DNA from: Oceanospirillales bacterium
Lineage (GTDB): Bacteria > Pseudomonadota > Gammaproteobacteria > Pseudomonadales > Balneatricaceae
Direction of reading: 5' to 3'
NCBI GenBank assembly: GCA_018223185.1
Contig: JAAEYW010000001.1
Location: 1-64,000, forward strand
Length of the DNA: 64,000 bases
Shown here: positions 43,313 through 52,767 of the stretch, piece by piece
Position numbering within the stretch: the first letter of the stretch is position 1
Layout of the letters: each line of letters starts with the position of its first letter
Program-made: the position numbers and the translations under genes
Notes under the pieces: generated by a model
Databases searched by the model: none
Told to the model about the DNA's origin: nothing
The model's input: the letters and a program-made list of their open reading frames with translations, nothing else

Positions 43313-44248
43313 CTACCCCCCGAGTCCCCGCAGGAGCTGCTCAATATGCTGCCCTGATGTGTCTAGCTCAAGTAAGGGTAAATGATTCAGCTGCATCAGC
43401 CGGCTAAGGCTGGCTCTGCGACGATGATACGTTTCATGCAGATGCTGCCGCATGGCTTCCTGGCTTGTACGGCTATCCATATTAATCTGTAGCTCGCCGT
43501 CGGTGATGATCCAGTCGCTGGCGTCAAATGATTGCTCGAGCGGATCGGTTATTGATATACACAGTACATGGTTGTGTCGTTGCAAATATTGCAGTTTTTT
43601 AATGCATTCCTGATCGCATTGATGAAAATCACTGACGATGATGATGAGCGTATTTTTATCGCGGTTCTGCAGTAAACGGTTCAGTATGGCCGTAAGCTGG
43701 TTTTCAGGCAGTGACGGATTGTTGATATGCAGCGATTGATTGACCTCGACCAGCTGACGCAGTTGATAGAGATAGTTGGAGCGGGTTCGTGTCGGTTTAT
43801 TGGCAATGATTCCCTGGTCACTGAAAATCGATATGCCAACGCGGTCACTTGTGCGAAGAATGGACCCGCCGATGATAGCGGAGATCTCTGCGGCAACGAC
43901 TGATTTCATGGTGTCGACAGACGCAAAAAACATGCTGTTACGCTGGTCGATACAGAGTGTTACATGATGATCTTTTTCTTCATTGTAGACACGCACATGA
44001 GGTTTTCCGGTGCGCGCAGTGACACGCCAGTCGATATGCCGGACATCATCGCCCTGTTGATAATGACGCATCTCTTCAAAATTAAGGCCCCGGCCACGCA
44101 ATGGTGACTGACGCTGACCTGAGAGGATGCTGTGCAATTGAAGAAAAGAGGGAAGGTGCAGCAGATCCCCTCTGTGATGGAGAGCAACCAATGATTCATG
44201 ATCAGTGAACAGACGCGGATCGTGCTGGCTGGCCATCTGCTTTTTCAT
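43313..44248 (-). CDS. DUF58 protein (VWA-like partner of MoxR)
   Basis: A 311-residue soluble protein with the DUF58 core YQQGDDVRHIDWRVTART around residues 60-75 and a VWA-like fold after it (VTLCIDQRNSMFFAS, about 100-115). DUF58 proteins are standard partners of MoxR AAA+ ATPases. The gene overlaps the MoxR stop by four bases (ATGA), so synthesis is coupled. The MIDAS-like DQRNS (canonical D-x-S-x-S) lacks the first serine. Confidence 0.88.
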   Translation of the reverse strand: MKKQMASQHDPRLFTDHESLVALHHRGDLLHLPSFLQLHSILSGQRQSPLRGRGLNFEEMRHYQQGDDVRHIDWRVTARTGKPHVRVYNEEKDHHVTLCIDQRNSMFFASVDTMKSVVAAEISAIIGGSILRTSDRVGISIFSDQGIIANKPTRTRSNYLYQLRQLVEVNQSLHINNPSLPENQLTAILNRLLQNRDKNTLIIIVSDFHQCDQECIKKLQYLQRHNHVLCISITDPLEQSFDASDWIITDGELQINMDSRTSQEAMRQHLHETYHRRRASLSRLMQLNHLPLLELDTSGQHIEQLLRGLGG

Positions 44249-45237
44249 CCTACCAGCACATTATCCAGCAGTACCTGTATAACATCGTTGTGGGTTACTC
44301 CATCGGCGACAGCGCTGTAACCGGTATTCAGACGATGCCCTAGCACGGGACCTGCCATTATTCGCACGTCATCGGGCAGGACATGATCCCGCCCCTCCAG
44401 CCAGGCGCATGCACGGGCACATTTATCGAGCGCAATCGAGGCTCGGGGACTGGAGCCGGTCTCTATCCATTCACTGAGCAGGGTGTCGGGATAGCGTTCC
44501 GGGTGTCGTGTCGCCATGACTAGGTTGACGATATAACGCTCGACCAGGTCGGAGACCTGTATATCTGCGATCTGAGCACGGGCTTCAAGTATGATAGCGG
44601 GGTCGAGCTTCCCGGCAAGTTCATCTGTAGCGGCGAATCCTGCCTCCATCAGTTTTTCTTCACTGCGCACCAGACGAATGATATCCACTTCAGCGGAGTC
44701 ATCCGGGTAATCAATGGTGACCTTTAGCATGAAACGGTCAATCTGGGCCTCCGGCAGGGGATAAGTGCCCTCCTGTTCAATCGGGTTCTGGGTGGCTAAT
44801 ACGATAAATGGTTCTGGCAACCGGTGACTCACACCGGCCACGGTAACAGTGCCTTCCGCCATGCCTTCGAGCAGTGCTGCCTGCACTTTCGCCGGAGCCC
44901 TGTTAATTTCATCGGCCAGCAGAATATGATTAAAGACCGGCCCGGGCTGGAAATGAAACTGTGGTTTTCCGGTGGCGTCTTCCTGATAGGTCTCTGTTCC
45001 CGTGACATCGGAGGGCAACAGATCGGGAGTGAACTGAATGCGTCCAAAGCGGGCATTCAGGAGGCTGGCAAGTATCTTCACCGAGCGGGTCTTGGCGGTG
45101 CCGGGTAAACCTTCCAGCAGCACATGTCCGCTGGTGATGAAACCGATAACGATTGAGCGGGCAACGTGGCGTTGCCCCACCACTGCGGCATCAATCCTGT
45201 TGAGTAGCTGGTTCAGCGCTGTCTGACATTCATTCAC
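44245..45237 (-). CDS. MoxR-family AAA+ ATPase
   Basis: A 330-residue AAA+ ATPase with Walker A GLPGTAKT (43-50), Walker B ILLADE (105-110), sensor 1 ATQNP and the arginine-bearing QIDRF loop, plus the C-terminal lid domain. MoxR ATPases act with VWA proteins as chaperones that mature or insert cofactors into enzymes (for example methanol dehydrogenase, CbbQO, NorQD and RavA-ViaA). Its start overlaps the sulfatase-maturase stop by eight bases. That direct coupling to a sulfatase/anSME pair suggests the sulfatase or a substrate-linked envelope complex as the client (inference). Confidence 0.93.
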   Translation of the reverse strand: MNECQTALNQLLNRIDAAVVGQRHVARSIVIGFITSGHVLLEGLPGTAKTRSVKILASLLNARFGRIQFTPDLLPSDVTGTETYQEDATGKPQFHFQPGPVFNHILLADEINRAPAKVQAALLEGMAEGTVTVAGVSHRLPEPFIVLATQNPIEQEGTYPLPEAQIDRFMLKVTIDYPDDSAEVDIIRLVRSEEKLMEAGFAATDELAGKLDPAIILEARAQIADIQVSDLVERYIVNLVMATRHPERYPDTLLSEWIETGSSPRASIALDKCARACAWLEGRDHVLPDDVRIMAGPVLGHRLNTGYSAVADGVTHNDVIQVLLDNVLVG

Positions 45238-46549
45238 GGTTGTCTGCCTGTGTTTGCTCCTGTTGTTGCAGCATAACGCTAATTCCGACCAGAATTGGAG
45301 CTGCGTAGTCGTAGAATTTTTTCAACCCCGAACACAGATAGTTCAGACCGGCTTCACCGTCAGCAGTTCTGATGATTCTGTTTTTGGGACACTCGCCCCA
45401 GCAGAGCTTCAGGTGGTCACAGGACTTACACGCCTGTGGCAGGCTATCCCGTTTGGACATGCCGAAAGTTTCCTGGCGCGTCGAAAAAACCATTTCGTTA
45501 AGCTGATGCTGATGTATATTGCCGACCCTGTATTCCGGGTAGACATAATGATCGCAGGAATACACGGAACCATCGTGTTCAATGGCAAGACCCTTGCCGC
45601 AGAACTCAGCAGTGACGCATAACTGAGACGGTTGTCCCATGGTTTGTGCGACCGCTGTTTCAAACAGGTTGACCAGCACCCGGCCAAGGTCATTATTGAC
45701 CCATTCATTAAAGACTTCGATGAGGAAATTACCCCAGTCATCAGGATTAACAGACCAGTCGGTTACAACTGATTCGGGATGTCCTGGCTTACTTGCTGCT
45801 TCACCAATCCTGGGGGATTCATTGTCATTCCAGAATTGCGGTGCGGTTGTCCTGAACGTTACAGACTCGACGCAGGGGGTGAACTGTACGTAAGTAGCGC
45901 CCAGCTCACGGGTAAGAAAACGATAGACTTCAAGCGGGTATTTTGCATTGTGGCGGTTGATCACCGCGAGGGCATTGAATGGAACCTCATGTTTTTTAAG
46001 ACATGCAACGGCGTCCATAACCAGATGAAACGTTGGTTTTCCATTGCGAGTCAGCCGATATTTATCATGCAGGGGTTGGGGACCATCAATGGACAGGCCG
46101 ACCAGAAAGTGTTCCGCTTTAAGAAAGCGGCACCACTCATCGTCCAGCAGTATGCCATTCGTTTGCAGGTCGTTCTGAATGGTAGCGTGCGCCGGCTGAT
46201 ATTGCTTCTGCAGTTCAACAATTTTTCTGAAGTAATCCAGTCCCAGCAGGGTGGGTTCACCGCCTTGCCAGGAAAACACGATTTCGTCGCCATCCTGACT
46301 CTCAATATAACTTTTGATGAAACGCTCAAGTGTTGCATCGTCCATCCTAGGCTGCTGCGGTTGATGCAGGAGATCTTCCTTGTGCAGGTAAAAGCAATAT
46401 TGACAGTCGATGTTACATTTGGAACCACCGGGCTTTGCCATTACGTGAAAGCGCCGTTGGTATGCTGGGATTTCCTGGTTGTCTTTCTGTGCCGAAGCAA
46501 GCGGGATCAGATCCATATGTGTTGAGTCGCTGGCAAAAACTTTGGTCAT
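45230..46549 (-). CDS. Radical-SAM anaerobic sulfatase-maturating enzyme (AtsB/anSME type)
   Basis: A 439-residue radical-SAM/SPASM protein. The CX3CX2C motif at Cys45, Cys49 and Cys52 binds the SAM-reducing 4Fe-4S cluster. The C-terminal SPASM cysteines for two auxiliary clusters lie in CVTAEFCGKG, YSCDHYVYP and CKSCDHLKLCWGECPK. anSMEs oxidise the active-site Ser or Cys of sulfatases to formylglycine in the cytoplasm before export. It lies 61 bases after the sulfatase gene, whose active-site motif is of the Ser type that only this class of enzyme can activate. Confidence 0.93.
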   Translation of the reverse strand: MTKVFASDSTHMDLIPLASAQKDNQEIPAYQRRFHVMAKPGGSKCNIDCQYCFYLHKEDLLHQPQQPRMDDATLERFIKSYIESQDGDEIVFSWQGGEPTLLGLDYFRKIVELQKQYQPAHATIQNDLQTNGILLDDEWCRFLKAEHFLVGLSIDGPQPLHDKYRLTRNGKPTFHLVMDAVACLKKHEVPFNALAVINRHNAKYPLEVYRFLTRELGATYVQFTPCVESVTFRTTAPQFWNDNESPRIGEAASKPGHPESVVTDWSVNPDDWGNFLIEVFNEWVNNDLGRVLVNLFETAVAQTMGQPSQLCVTAEFCGKGLAIEHDGSVYSCDHYVYPEYRVGNIHQHQLNEMVFSTRQETFGMSKRDSLPQACKSCDHLKLCWGECPKNRIIRTADGEAGLNYLCSGLKKFYDYAAPILVGISVMLQQQEQTQADNRE

Positions 46550-46610
46550 GGCAGTCTCACTAACTGAACAGGGACTGGCGTGGCCAACCCCTGTTGATTA
46601 ATACGTCACA

Positions 46611-48140
46611 TCAAAGCTTACTGGCATCAATGGTGAAGCTGGCAGGCTTGAAACGTGGCGGAAACTCTTTAAGCGTTTTCATCATTTTCATGGTTTCCGG
46701 CAGTGCAATGCCGGTTATCAGGAATGCATGATCAACCAGCCATTGTTCATAGGTCATTCCACCGTCACCGCGTTCGAACGGATCCATTCTCATATCGAAT
46801 AGCAGAGGAACCCGCAATCGGGTCAGGGGTTGCTGCCAGACACCCAGTCCATTCTCATGGGTCTGGATAACGAAGTGGAACTTCCAGCGGTTGTGCCGCA
46901 TTGCAAACAAATCACCATCGTCACTCCAGTAGAAGAAGTTTTCACGCTTGGTTTGTCCTTTACCTGTCAACAGATCGGTTTGATCGTAACCATCCAGGTG
47001 AACTTTGTACTCTTTACCCTGAGCGGTGGTGCCTTCCAGCAACTGTTCTTTAACCTTGTTATTGCCCGCTGCGGCAAGCAATGTCGGGAACCAGTCTTCG
47101 CTAGCAAACATGCCATTGATAACCGTCGTCGGTTTGATATGTCCCGGCCACTTTACCATCGCCGGTACGCGGAAACCACCTTCCCACCCAGTGTTCTTTT
47201 CGCTGCGGAAGGGGGCCACGCCAGCATCGGGCCAGGTGCCGGTCATCGGACCATTATCGGTTGTGTAGACGACAATAGTGTTGTCTTCGATACCGAGGTC
47301 TTTGATTTTCTGTAACACTTCACCGACCTGGTAATCGTGTTCAACCATACCATCAGCATATTCGTTTAAACCGGTAGTGCCCCGATTTTCTGCACGCACA
47401 TGGGTAATGTTGTGCATTCGCGTGGTGTTTATCCAGGTGAAGAAGGGTTTATCTGCCTTTACCTGGTCGGTCATGAAGTCTTCCGCTGCGCTCAGAAATT
47501 CATCATCGATGGTCTCCATGCGCTTACGGGTTAACGGCCCGGTATTTTCCACTCGGCCATCAGCATAGGAATGCAGTACGCCACGTGGACCGAAATTCTT
47601 GAGGAATTCGGGGTCTTTAGGGTAATCAGGGTGTTCAGGCTCTTCCTCTGCATTCAGGTGGTACAGATTACCGAAAAACTCATCGAAGCCATGTGCGGTT
47701 GGCAGGAATTCGTCACGATCGCCAAGGTGGTTCTTACCAAACTGGCCTGTTGAATAGCCGAGTTCTTTTAACATAGTGGCCATCGTCGGATCTTTATCGC
47801 TAATACCGACTTTAGAGCCCGGCATACCTACTTTGGTCAACCCGGTACGGATCGGCATTTGGCCGGTTATAAAGGCTGAGCGACCCGCTGTCGAACTTTG
47901 TTGGGCATAATAGTTAGTAAATTTAGCTCCCTGAGCGGCGATGCTATCGATGTTCGGGGTCTGATAGCCCATCATTCCTTGGTTGTAGGAACTGATGTTC
48001 CAGTAACCAATATCATCACCGAAGATAACAACAATATTAGGCTGATCGGCGGCACTCACTGTCATGGATGCCGTTGCCACGGCCACTGCGCAGGCGTTAC
48101 GCGCAAATGCTTTCAGGCTTTTGGGTTTCTTAAAACGCAT
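46611..48140 (-). CDS. Exported Ser-type arylsulfatase
   Basis: About 509 residues: a signal peptide (about 1-31, cleavage near VSA-AD), then an alkaline-phosphatase-fold sulfatase domain. The N-terminal metal motif FGDDIG is at about 40-45, and the formylglycine motif S-x-A-x-R at Ser83-Arg87 (STAGR) replaces the commoner C-x-P-x-R. Further metal residues lie in YTTDNGPMTG. The start is the ATG at 48140, preceded by AGGGGA; a longer reading to 48248 has no site. It cleaves sulfate esters in the periplasm after Ser83 is converted to formylglycine, presumably by the enzyme encoded next door. It heads an eight-gene operon with MoxR-VWA genes. The substrate is unknown. Confidence 0.92.
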   Translation of the reverse strand: MRFKKPKSLKAFARNACAVAVATASMTVSAADQPNIVVIFGDDIGYWNISSYNQGMMGYQTPNIDSIAAQGAKFTNYYAQQSSTAGRSAFITGQMPIRTGLTKVGMPGSKVGISDKDPTMATMLKELGYSTGQFGKNHLGDRDEFLPTAHGFDEFFGNLYHLNAEEEPEHPDYPKDPEFLKNFGPRGVLHSYADGRVENTGPLTRKRMETIDDEFLSAAEDFMTDQVKADKPFFTWINTTRMHNITHVRAENRGTTGLNEYADGMVEHDYQVGEVLQKIKDLGIEDNTIVVYTTDNGPMTGTWPDAGVAPFRSEKNTGWEGGFRVPAMVKWPGHIKPTTVINGMFASEDWFPTLLAAAGNNKVKEQLLEGTTAQGKEYKVHLDGYDQTDLLTGKGQTKRENFFYWSDDGDLFAMRHNRWKFHFVIQTHENGLGVWQQPLTRLRVPLLFDMRMDPFERGDGGMTYEQWLVDHAFLITGIALPETMKMMKTLKEFPPRFKPASFTIDASKL

Positions 48141-48319
48141 GTATAGTCCCCTTGTTATTGTATGAAAAACCCTTAGACCTACCGAACTGAAGGCTCCCCA
48201 TCGCAAGGATAAAGCGCAGCGCCGAAAGCCTGTGAGGATATTTGTCATTGAACATTGTTATCAATGAGCGGTAGCGCTGAGTTTCAGTTTAGTAGAAATC
48301 CAAGAGCCTATAATCTTAT

Positions 48320-48361
48320 TGCCGCCTGATGCTGGACTGCATTCTCTGCCATCAGGCGGCA
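48320..48361 (-). terminator. Hairpin after the indolepyruvate oxidoreductase gene
   Basis: An 11-bp stem GCCGCCTGATG / CATCAGGCGGC with an 18-base loop starts just after the stop codon. The following minus-strand sequence (AATAAGATTATAGG) is A/T-rich but not a proper U-tract, so termination may be partial and the sulfatase operon could receive read-through. Confidence 0.5.
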
Positions 48362-48367
48362 GACTGA

Positions 48368-51300
48368 TCAGCTGGCTTCGTAAAACAGGTCGCTTTTATC
48401 TGAAATAATTATATTTTCAGCCTGACTGAAGTCATTTAGCAGTCTTGCCTTGTCAATATCAGCTTGTTTTATTGCTGCTTCTTTGACATGACCATAGCCG
48501 CGTATACCGGCTGGCAGTTCGGCAATGCTGACTGCGATGTCGTAGTTTTTCGCTGTCAGCTGATCCAGCAGAGACCCGATCGTTGTCCGGTAGTCAGTAA
48601 TCATCTGGCGTTCCTGCTTACGTTCCGCCGTGTAGCTGAAAAGGTCGAAAGCTGTTCCGCGTAGACCTTTCAGTTTGGCGAGTACACCAAATGCTTTAAG
48701 CATCCATGAGCCGAACTCCTGCTTACGCAGATGACCGGTCAGTGGGTCGCGGCGGCTCAGAATGGGTGGTGCAAGATTGAACCTGAGTTTGTAGTCACCT
48801 TCGAACTGTTGGTCCAGGCTCTTAAGGAACTTGCCGTCAGTATAGAGGCGGGCTACCTCGTACTCATCCTTGTAGGCCATCAGCTTAAAGTAGTTGCGCA
48901 TCACCGCTTCCGAGAGTGCAGTGCTGCCCGGCATCTTCTGCTGTTCGCTATCACGCACCTGGTTGATGAACCTCTGATAGCTGTCTGCATAGGCCTGATT
49001 CTGGTAGTCGTTCAGGTAAGCGATGCGGCGCTGCAGTGCCTGCTCTGGTGTTTCTGCGAGATCAGGTTTGCTGGCGTTTAACTGAGCTTCGATAAGGCGG
49101 GTAATACGCCCCATATCATGTGCAGCTACCCGGCCAAGGCGGAAGGCATTCTGGTTGAACTCCACCGAGACCTTATTGATCTCTATGGCTTTGAAAATCG
49201 CTTCTTCGCTAATAGGTATCCAGCCTTTCTGGTAAGCAACGCCAACCAGGAACATGTTGGATGCGATACTGTTGCCAGTCAGCGCATTTGCAATTTTCGT
49301 TGCATCAATGCTGGCCAGATTGTTGCCCAGGGTTTTTTCCAGACCCTGTAAAAGGGGTTGTGCCGGAAGTTCGAAATCACGTACCAGCTGCAAAGCCGCA
49401 GTTGCGACCGGGTCGCTGTTGACCACGCACCGGGTATGATTCTGCCGTATTGACCGCATAGAACTTTCACTGGCGGTAACCACCAGGTCACACCCGATAA
49501 TCAGATCAGCATCAGCCGGACCAATCGGCAGACTGGTGATATCGCTCTGGCTGTGACCGATACGCAGGTGACTTTGCACGGCGCCACCTTTCTGTGCAAA
49601 TCCGGTCATGTCATAGATCGAGATCGACTTGTCTTCAAGATGGGCCGCCATGCCAAGCACCGCACCGATGGTGACGACGCCGGTGCCGCCGATACCATTG
49701 ATCATGACCGCGTAGCAGTTGTCGAATTCGGGGCGAACCGGATCTGGCAGTCCATCAAACAGGGCATTGCCCAGCTGAGCGGTTTCAGCCTTGCGTAGTT
49801 TACCGCCAAGGACAGTAACGAATGACGGACAGAAACCATCAACACAACGGTAGTCTTTGTTGCAGGATGACTGGTCAATGACGCGTTTGTTGCCGAACTC
49901 CGTTTTGCGGGTCTGCAGGCTGACACAGTTGGCCTGTACAGAGCAGTCACCACAGGCTTCACAGACCTGATCATTGATAAACATCCGTTTATCAGGGTCT
50001 GGAAATTCTCCGCGCTTACGGCGACGACGCTTTTCAGCCGCGCAGGTCTGATCGTGGATCAACACTGTAACTCCGGGTATTTCACGCAATTCTCGTTGCA
50101 CACGATCGAGTTCGCGGCGGTGGAAGATTTGCACTCCTTTGGCGAAAGCAGGCTGATCGCGGTAATGGTCAGGATTATCCGTTGTGACGACGACCCGTTT
50201 TGCCCCCAGCGCGGTAACCTGTTCGCTGATCTGCTGCGGTGTAAGACTGCCTTCGGCGGGCTGTCCGCCGGTCATTGCTACCGCATCGTTATAGAGAATT
50301 TTGTAGGTTATATTGGCTTTTTGGACCACGGCGCCATGGACTGCCAGCAGGCCTGAGTGGGTGTAGGTACCATCTCCCAGATTCTGGAAACGGTGCTTGG
50401 TATCCACAAAATGGGATAGCCCCACCCAGTTGTGGCCTTCGCCACCCATCTGGGTCGGGAATGATGTTTCCCTGTTCATGAAACCGGCCATGGCGTGACA
50501 ACCGATACCGGCCATCGCTTTGGAGCCTTCAGGTACTTTGGTCGAGCTATTATGCGGACAGCCCGAGCAGAAATAGGGGATACGTACCAGTTGCGGGATA
50601 ATGGCTCCGCAGGCTCCGGTAATGGAACTCAGATACTCATTGCAGGCGTTACCGGTGGCATCATCCAGCATGTTATTGGCTGCCAGACGGTCGCGGATCA
50701 GTGACAGAACCTCATGAGGCGTTATGCCGCCATAGGTTTTCTGGATTGACTGGCCCTGATCATCTTTCTTGCCGATCAGGCGGGGGCGCCGGTCGTCCGG
50801 CCAGTTGAATAACTGGTCGGCGATCTGCGGTTCCATGACCGGCATTTTCTCTTCGATAATCAGCAGCTCTTGCTGACCCTCAGCAAACGCGGCGATGCCC
50901 TGATCTTCGAGCGGCCAGGGCATTGCTACCTTGTAAACGCTGATACCCATTGAACGTGCTTTATCCGCATCGATTTTCATCAGCTGAAAAGCACGCATCA
51001 CATCCTGATATACCTTGCCACTGCAGACGATACCGAGCTTACGCTGAGGGGCTTCCAGTGTCATGCGGTCGAGCTTATTGAGGCGTGCGAAGGCTTTTAT
51101 CAGCGGGATACGTGCACTGTACGCCATGCGTTCAGCGGTGGCAGCAGGTCCAAGGCCTCCGGTCGGTGGCACAAAGTGAGCTTCCGCCGGGATCTCCAGT
51201 CCTTCGGGATCCTGGGTCAGCGATTTGTCCGGGTCGAGCTCTACCGTGGCGGTACCTTCGATCGTTTCATTCACTACTTTCAGCGTCACCCAGGCACCGG

Positions 51301-51892
51301 AGTAGCGAGACATCGCCCAGCCGATCAGACCATAGTCGATCACTTCCTGAATGGTTGAGGGGTAGAGGATTGGAGAGCCATGGGCAATCATCTCAGGCTC
51401 GGAATAGTGAGCGATGGTTGATGATTTAGCGACATGATCGTCACCCGCGATCAGCAGTACCCCTCCATTATGCGAAGCACCGAAAAAGCTGCCGTGCTTG
51501 ATGGCATCGCCGGAACGGAATACGCCAGGTCCCTTGCCATACCAGATGGCAAAAACACCATCGAATTTTTTCTGTTCCTCAGTTTCAATCTGCTGAGTGC
51601 CCCAGACAGCGGTAGCCGCAAGGTCTTCATTAACGCCGGGTTGAAATACGATGTCGTGTGCATCAAGTATTAACTTATTGCGGCTCAGCTCCATATCATA
51701 GGTGCCGATTGGCGAGCCCCGATAGCCCGTAATATAACCGGCAGTATTCAGTCCTCTGGCCTGGTCACGTTGTTTCTGTAACAACGGAAGCCTGACCAAC
51801 GCCTGGTTGCCAGTCATGTAAACTGTACCGGTTTCCTTGGTGTACTTGTCGTCCAGAGAAACGTCTTTAAGTGTCATGGTCTGTGTTCTCAT
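48368..51892 (-). CDS. Fused indolepyruvate:ferredoxin oxidoreductase family protein
   Basis: An 1174-residue fusion of the alpha (TPP-binding, pyruvate-ferredoxin-oxidoreductase-like) and gamma halves of IorAB-type 2-oxoacid:ferredoxin oxidoreductase. Visible parts are an N-terminal pyrimidine-binding domain (GYRGSPIGTYD), a central TPP domain (CSGCPHNSST, GIGCHAMAGF, MGGEGHNWVG) and cysteine-rich cluster regions near 640-700 (CEACGDCSVQANC). A C-terminal gamma domain (GIGGTGVVTIGAVLGMAAH) follows. It decarboxylates an aryl- or branched 2-oxoacid to acyl-CoA. The ATG at 51877 has a better GAGA site than the one at 51892. It is last in the DUF1302-RND operon, 44 bases after the stress-protein gene. 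Confidence 0.92.
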   Translation of the reverse strand: MRTQTMTLKDVSLDDKYTKETGTVYMTGNQALVRLPLLQKQRDQARGLNTAGYITGYRGSPIGTYDMELSRNKLILDAHDIVFQPGVNEDLAATAVWGTQQIETEEQKKFDGVFAIWYGKGPGVFRSGDAIKHGSFFGASHNGGVLLIAGDDHVAKSSTIAHYSEPEMIAHGSPILYPSTIQEVIDYGLIGWAMSRYSGAWVTLKVVNETIEGTATVELDPDKSLTQDPEGLEIPAEAHFVPPTGGLGPAATAERMAYSARIPLIKAFARLNKLDRMTLEAPQRKLGIVCSGKVYQDVMRAFQLMKIDADKARSMGISVYKVAMPWPLEDQGIAAFAEGQQELLIIEEKMPVMEPQIADQLFNWPDDRRPRLIGKKDDQGQSIQKTYGGITPHEVLSLIRDRLAANNMLDDATGNACNEYLSSITGACGAIIPQLVRIPYFCSGCPHNSSTKVPEGSKAMAGIGCHAMAGFMNRETSFPTQMGGEGHNWVGLSHFVDTKHRFQNLGDGTYTHSGLLAVHGAVVQKANITYKILYNDAVAMTGGQPAEGSLTPQQISEQVTALGAKRVVVTTDNPDHYRDQPAFAKGVQIFHRRELDRVQRELREIPGVTVLIHDQTCAAEKRRRRKRGEFPDPDKRMFINDQVCEACGDCSVQANCVSLQTRKTEFGNKRVIDQSSCNKDYRCVDGFCPSFVTVLGGKLRKAETAQLGNALFDGLPDPVRPEFDNCYAVMINGIGGTGVVTIGAVLGMAAHLEDKSISIYDMTGFAQKGGAVQSHLRIGHSQSDITSLPIGPADADLIIGCDLVVTASESSMRSIRQNHTRCVVNSDPVATAALQLVRDFELPAQPLLQGLEKTLGNNLASIDATKIANALTGNSIASNMFLVGVAYQKGWIPISEEAIFKAIEINKVSVEFNQNAFRLGRVAAHDMGRITRLIEAQLNASKPDLAETPEQALQRRIAYLNDYQNQAYADSYQRFINQVRDSEQQKMPGSTALSEAVMRNYFKLMAYKDEYEVARLYTDGKFLKSLDQQFEGDYKLRFNLAPPILSRRDPLTGHLRKQEFGSWMLKAFGVLAKLKGLRGTAFDLFSYTAERKQERQMITDYRTTIGSLLDQLTAKNYDIAVSIAELPAGIRGYGHVKEAAIKQADIDKARLLNDFSQAENIIISDKSDLFYEAS

Positions 51893-51936
51893 CTTGAATT
51901 TGTTTTTAACAGACGGCGTATGTTATGAATGACGCT

Positions 51937-52767
51937 CTAGTCTTGTGTTGGCGGGATCACCAGAATATTCGTGTCAACACGCTCCAGAATTTGTTCGGCC
52001 GTGTTCCCAAGCAGTGCACCGCGAAGACCGGTGCGGGCAACGGTACCTAATACCAGCAGCTGCGCGTCAAGTGCTTTGCACTGATCCGGAATCAGCAGTT
52101 CTGCCGGGCCAGACGCAACGTGAACCTGGTTTGCTGGGATATCATAGCGGCCTGCCAGTGCCAGGCAGGCTTCGGTGTAATCCTGCAGCTGTTGTTGCGG
52201 ATTGTTGTGGTGATGAATCGGGTCCTGCATCGGTGATGGCAATGCACTGAACAGATGCAGTGGTTGCCGGAACATCCCGGCGATCCAGCTGGCGCGTTTG
52301 AGAATGCAGTTGTTCAGGTGCAGGTGTTCCTGATCGGCAGGCTGAGCTTCCACAGCGGCCAGTATTGGTGCTCCCTCTGTCTGTTGGGCAGAACGCACCA
52401 TCAGTACGGGAACGCTGGAGGTCCGCAGGAGTTTACTGTCTTTTGATGTAAACAGTGCGTCAGCGACACCTGATGGCTGAGGCGCTTTCACAATCAGGTT
52501 ATATTGCTGTTCGTGCAGACTGAGCAGCACTGCTCTGAGCAGATCTTTTTCGTCACTGGCCCGAAGCGTAATGGTCAGCCCTGACTGCCGTAGCTGTTCC
52601 AGTTGTTCCTGCAGTCTGGTCAGCTGCTCCGGTTCAGCTTTGCGGGTCTGCAGCAGTGCAGTAATACTGCCGCCCGTGTGCCGGATAATGCTCACGGCCT
52701 TGTTGAGAGCCGTCTGTTTAGTTGTGGCGGGATTGAGCACCACCAGTAGTGTCTTCAGCTCATGCAT
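51937..52767 (-). CDS. Tandem universal stress protein
   Basis: A 276-residue protein of two UspA folds (about 1-130 and 140-275). The second keeps the ATP-binding-type loop in LVLGTVARTGLRGALLGNTAE; the first is degenerate, so ATP binding is likely only in the C-terminal half. This double form is typical of UspE-like proteins. GGAAGG lies six bases before the ATG, and the gene overlaps the RND permease stop by 13 bases. Its regular co-occurrence with DUF1302/DUF1329/RND genes suggests a dedicated rather than general stress role (inference). Confidence 0.88.
   Translation of the reverse strand: MHELKTLLVVLNPATTKQTALNKAVSIIRHTGGSITALLQTRKAEPEQLTRLQEQLEQLRQSGLTITLRASDEKDLLRAVLLSLHEQQYNLIVKAPQPSGVADALFTSKDSKLLRTSSVPVLMVRSAQQTEGAPILAAVEAQPADQEHLHLNNCILKRASWIAGMFRQPLHLFSALPSPMQDPIHHHNNPQQQLQDYTEACLALAGRYDIPANQVHVASGPAELLIPDQCKALDAQLLVLGTVARTGLRGALLGNTAEQILERVDTNILVIPPTQD

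Noticed and set aside
48243-48264. Inverted-type TGTCAT and TATCAA boxes before the sulfatase operon as an eighth operator
   Set aside because: The spacing is 16 bp and the partner boxes do not match; it does not fit the 21-bp rule.
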